From Anaerotignum sp. (GTDB lineage Bacteria > Bacillota > Clostridia > Lachnospirales > Anaerotignaceae): a stretch of DNA of 6,698 bases. Both the position numbers and the translations under genes were made by a program. The DNA is taken from assembly GCA_017442465.1 (NCBI GenBank), contig JAFRZQ010000294.1:1-6698 (forward strand), read 5' to 3'. The notes beneath the pieces are model-generated. The model did not search any database and was not told the DNA's origin. It saw nothing but the letters and a program-made list of their open reading frames with translations. Position 1 is the stretch's first letter; every line of letters starts with the position of its first letter. Positions 4,883-6,698 of this stretch are shown here, piece by piece.

Positions 4883-4914
4883 CAATTGCCAACTGTTTTA
4901 TTAATATATCCTTC

Positions 4915-5862
4915 TTATTCTGCAAACGCATCCAACACTAATTTAAATGCGCCATAAGCTCCGGCATCATTTCCTAATTCCGCCAACCGAATCTTTGTGG
5001 AACGGCAAGCATGAAACGCATATCTCTCGAAATATTTCATTGTTCCCATAATCAGAGGCTCCCCTGCTTTACTGACCCCTCCGCCAAGAAGGATTACTTC
5101 CGGATCAGTCACACAGCAAACATTCGCCAAAAGCAGCCCCAGATATTTATATACCTGTTCCAGAATCGCACAGGCAACAGCATCTTTCTTTTCCGCTGCC
5201 GCAAAAACATCCTTGCATTCCATATCCTTCAGGTTTCGTAACACACTGGGATCAGTATACTCTGTCAGATATCTTCTAGCAAGGCGAACAATGCCTGTCG
5301 CAGAACAATATTGCTCCGCACAGCCACACTTACCACAGCCACAAACTTCTGTTTCCCCGGGTTCCAATGTTATATGCCCAATTTCACCGCCGGCACCGTG
5401 AGTACCATTTATGATTTTTCCTTTTACTACAATACCACCGCCAATGCCTGTGCCAAGGGTAGCCATCACCATATTTTCGTAGCCTTTTGCACCGCCCTGC
5501 CAGCATTCCCCCAGAGCCGCCACATTGGCATCATTGCCTGCCTTTACTGGAAATCCTGTCAGCTTGGACAACTCTTTATGGATATCCACCTTTCTCCAGC
5601 CCAGATTGACACATTGATTCACTACGCCAAGATCATCTACCGGACCGGGTACCCCTACCCCGATGCCGATGATCTGTTCCTGACGGATATTCTTCTCTTT
5701 CAGAAATGTGTTTACAGAAGCAGCGATATCCGGAAGAATAGAACATCCTCCATTTTCCGTATTGGTTTTGATTTCCCATTTATGCAGTAATGTACCCGCC
5801 TGGTCAAAAAATGCGAGCTTAACGGTCGTGCCGCCAATATCCACGCCAAATCCATATTTCAT
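4915..5862 (-). CDS. glcK: ROK-family glucokinase
   Basis: The 315-residue length is normal for bacterial ROK glucokinases. Visible motifs are the N-terminal phosphate-binding VDIGGTTVKL (about 7–16), catalytic GNDAN (109–113, base D111), a glycine-rich ATP-site stretch ATLGTGIGGGIV, and the ROK sequence EIGH followed by CGCGKCGCAEQ (174–184). H163 and C174/C176/C181 are the likely zinc ligands. It should phosphorylate glucose to glucose-6-phosphate with ATP in the cytoplasm, feeding glycolysis with sugar released from disaccharides or taken up without the PTS. The start is supported by AGGAG (– strand, 5876–5872). It lies 96 bases downstream of ptsI on the same strand with no terminator between, so cotranscription is likely. 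Another hexose specificity within ROK kinases cannot be excluded. Confidence 0.9.
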   Translation of the reverse strand: MKYGFGVDIGGTTVKLAFFDQAGTLLHKWEIKTNTENGGCSILPDIAASVNTFLKEKNIRQEQIIGIGVGVPGPVDDLGVVNQCVNLGWRKVDIHKELSKLTGFPVKAGNDANVAALGECWQGGAKGYENMVMATLGTGIGGGIVVKGKIINGTHGAGGEIGHITLEPGETEVCGCGKCGCAEQYCSATGIVRLARRYLTEYTDPSVLRNLKDMECKDVFAAAEKKDAVACAILEQVYKYLGLLLANVCCVTDPEVILLGGGVSKAGEPLIMGTMKYFERYAFHACRSTKIRLAELGNDAGAYGAFKLVLDAFAE

Positions 5863-5958
5863 ATCTGCAGTCTCCTTTTTTCAGTACCATTTCTTCTTGC
5901 TTTATCTTTTGTTTCTTCTTATTCTATCTTTTGTATCCTCTGATTTCTTTTGCGCCTA
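5863..5958 (-). other. Purine-rich spacer between ptsI and glcK
   Basis: Read on the – strand this 96-base gap is almost all A and G, with ACAAAAGATA repeated twice and then the glcK ribosome binding site AAAAAAGGAG. I see no hairpin terminator and no clear promoter, which supports cotranscription. The unstructured polypurine leader would keep the glcK translation start accessible. Confidence 0.5.
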
Positions 5959-6698
5959 TCAACAATCTAGCATTTCCAGTGTACAGGTTTTTGCAATGGA
6001 ACTACGGATGGCTGCACGCAAAGGCAGCACCGCATTGGGTGTCACAGAAATTTCATCCATACCCATAGCAAGGAATGTAGGCAGCATACTCAGATCTGCC
6101 CCCAGTTCTCCGCAGATACCGATCCAGATACCTGCTTTATGAGCTGCATCGGCAGCCATTTTCAGTGCACGCAGCACCGCAGGATGGTGAGGATCATAGA
6201 ATTTCCCCAGATCATTGGCCTGACGGTCACAGGCCAGTGTGTACTGTGTCAGGTCATTGGTGCCAACGGAAAAGAAATCCACTTCCCTCGCCAGTTCCTC
6301 TGCCACAAAAATTGAAGCCGGTGTTTCCAGCATAATACCGATCTCTGTATCCTTATTAAAAGGGATACCTTCCTGTTCCAGTTCTGCCATGACCTTCTGA
6401 CAGGCACGTTTGCATTCCTTCACTTCCCAGACAGATGTGATCATGGGGAACATGATAGCCACTTTACCATAGGCAGATGCACGATATAGCGCCCTCAGCT
6501 GGGGCTTAAACACCTCAGGACGATTCAGGCAGATGCGGATGGCACGAACCCCCAATGCAGGGTTTTCTTCTTTATTCATATTAAAATAATCCACCTGTTT
6601 ATCTGCACCGATATCCAGTGTACGAATAATGACACGCTTGCCATTCATAGCTGCGGCAACCGTTTTATATGCCTGAAACTGTTCTTCCTCTGTAGGGT
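5959..6698 (-). CDS. ptsI: PTS Enzyme I (phosphoenolpyruvate–protein phosphotransferase), C-terminal part
   Basis: The gene is partial. The frame continues past the right window edge (reading PTEEEQFQAY before an internal ATG at 6648), leaving about 245 of the usual 570 or so residues. The visible part is the PEP-binding TIM-barrel domain: RTLDIGADK, NPALGVRAIR, MFPMI, GIMLETPA, FFSVGTNDLTQY with its metal/PEP-binding residues, and GICGELGAD carrying the active-site cysteine. The phosphorylated histidine domain and HPr-binding helices lie outside. The enzyme takes phosphate from PEP and passes it to HPr, starting the sugar phosphotransferase chain in the cytoplasm. With glcK downstream it forms a sugar-uptake/glucose-phosphorylation cluster. 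The C-terminus appears intact, ending at a TGA, with no sign of disruption by the mobile element. Confidence 0.95.
   Translation of the reverse strand, partial: PTEEEQFQAYKTVAAAMNGKRVIIRTLDIGADKQVDYFNMNKEENPALGVRAIRICLNRPEVFKPQLRALYRASAYGKVAIMFPMITSVWEVKECKRACQKVMAELEQEGIPFNKDTEIGIMLETPASIFVAEELAREVDFFSVGTNDLTQYTLACDRQANDLGKFYDPHHPAVLRALKMAADAAHKAGIWIGICGELGADLSMLPTFLAMGMDEISVTPNAVLPLRAAIRSSIAKTCTLEMLDC

Larger units (their letters stand above)
4441..4914. other. Intergenic junction region between integrase and glucokinase genes
   Basis: There is no convincing full gene in these 474 bases. They hold the int-proximal repeats, a six-codon SD-led ORF, an inverted copy of the xis-end repeat, a tandem 11-mer and two hairpins. 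The right end of the mobile element probably lies in the left part, but no attachment site can be fixed. On the – strand, 4533–4757 is open for 74 codons; its last 26 or so (ending NPEMMGFIDFYEEI) read like a protein tail, so a decayed gene fragment is possible but not supported by a start or family match. Confidence 0.6.

Noticed and set aside
5311..5790. 159-codon + strand open frame opposite glcK
   Set aside because: It is the antisense shadow of a clearly conserved ROK kinase gene, with a cysteine/histidine-rich composition unlike a real protein.
1..6698. CRISPR array, tRNA or rRNA genes
   Set aside because: No regularly spaced repeats with unique spacers and no tRNA or rRNA-like sequence were recognised on either strand.

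Overview
The window looks like a chromosomal segment of a low-to-medium GC Firmicute, most likely a gut Clostridia (Lachnospiraceae- or Ruminococcaceae-like), carrying a small integrated mobile element. The host call rests on strong AGGAG ribosome binding sites, AT-rich spacers, a ptsI–glucokinase pair typical of Firmicutes sugar uptake, and a Tn916-type excisionase/integrase pair. No species-level call is possible from this sequence alone.

Region by region: positions 1–312 have no convincing gene. They hold a terminator hairpin, a weak promoter candidate and a perfect 14-bp palindrome. Positions 313–4440 carry five genes on the + strand, tightly spaced in places: a small unrecognised protein (about 86 residues or longer), a replication initiator (Rep), an FtsK/TcpA-like DNA translocase, a Tn916-type excisionase and a Tn916-type tyrosine integrase. 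Positions 4441–4914 are an AT-rich spacer with direct and inverted repeats, a tiny SD-led ORF and two terminator-like hairpins. Positions 4915–6698 are chromosomal genes on the – strand: a ROK-family glucokinase and, upstream of it in the same direction, the C-terminal part of PTS Enzyme I, cut by the window end.

The main discovery is the origin just upstream of rep. A stem-loop at 627–663 presents TAGTATTAC (642–650), which is the conserved nonanucleotide of circular Rep-encoding ssDNA (CRESS-DNA) viruses of eukaryotes. It is followed at once by four GTAGCA hexamer iterons (660–688), the layout used by circoviruses. The adjacent Rep has the matching domain plan: a HUH nickase (HTH motif, YILK motif) fused to a superfamily 3 helicase (GASGTGKT, VFEEF, ITSN). 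A bacterial integrative element therefore appears to carry a circovirus-like replicon complete in both initiator and origin.

Proposed working of the element (inference): Xis and Int excise it as a circle. Rep binds the GTAGCA iterons, nicks within TAGTATT/AC and drives rolling-circle replication. The membrane-anchored FtsK/TcpA-like ATPase could deliver the nicked strand to a type IV secretion channel supplied by a co-resident conjugative element, with Rep acting as relaxase. No capsid, classical relaxase, secretion channel or repressor gene is visible in the window.
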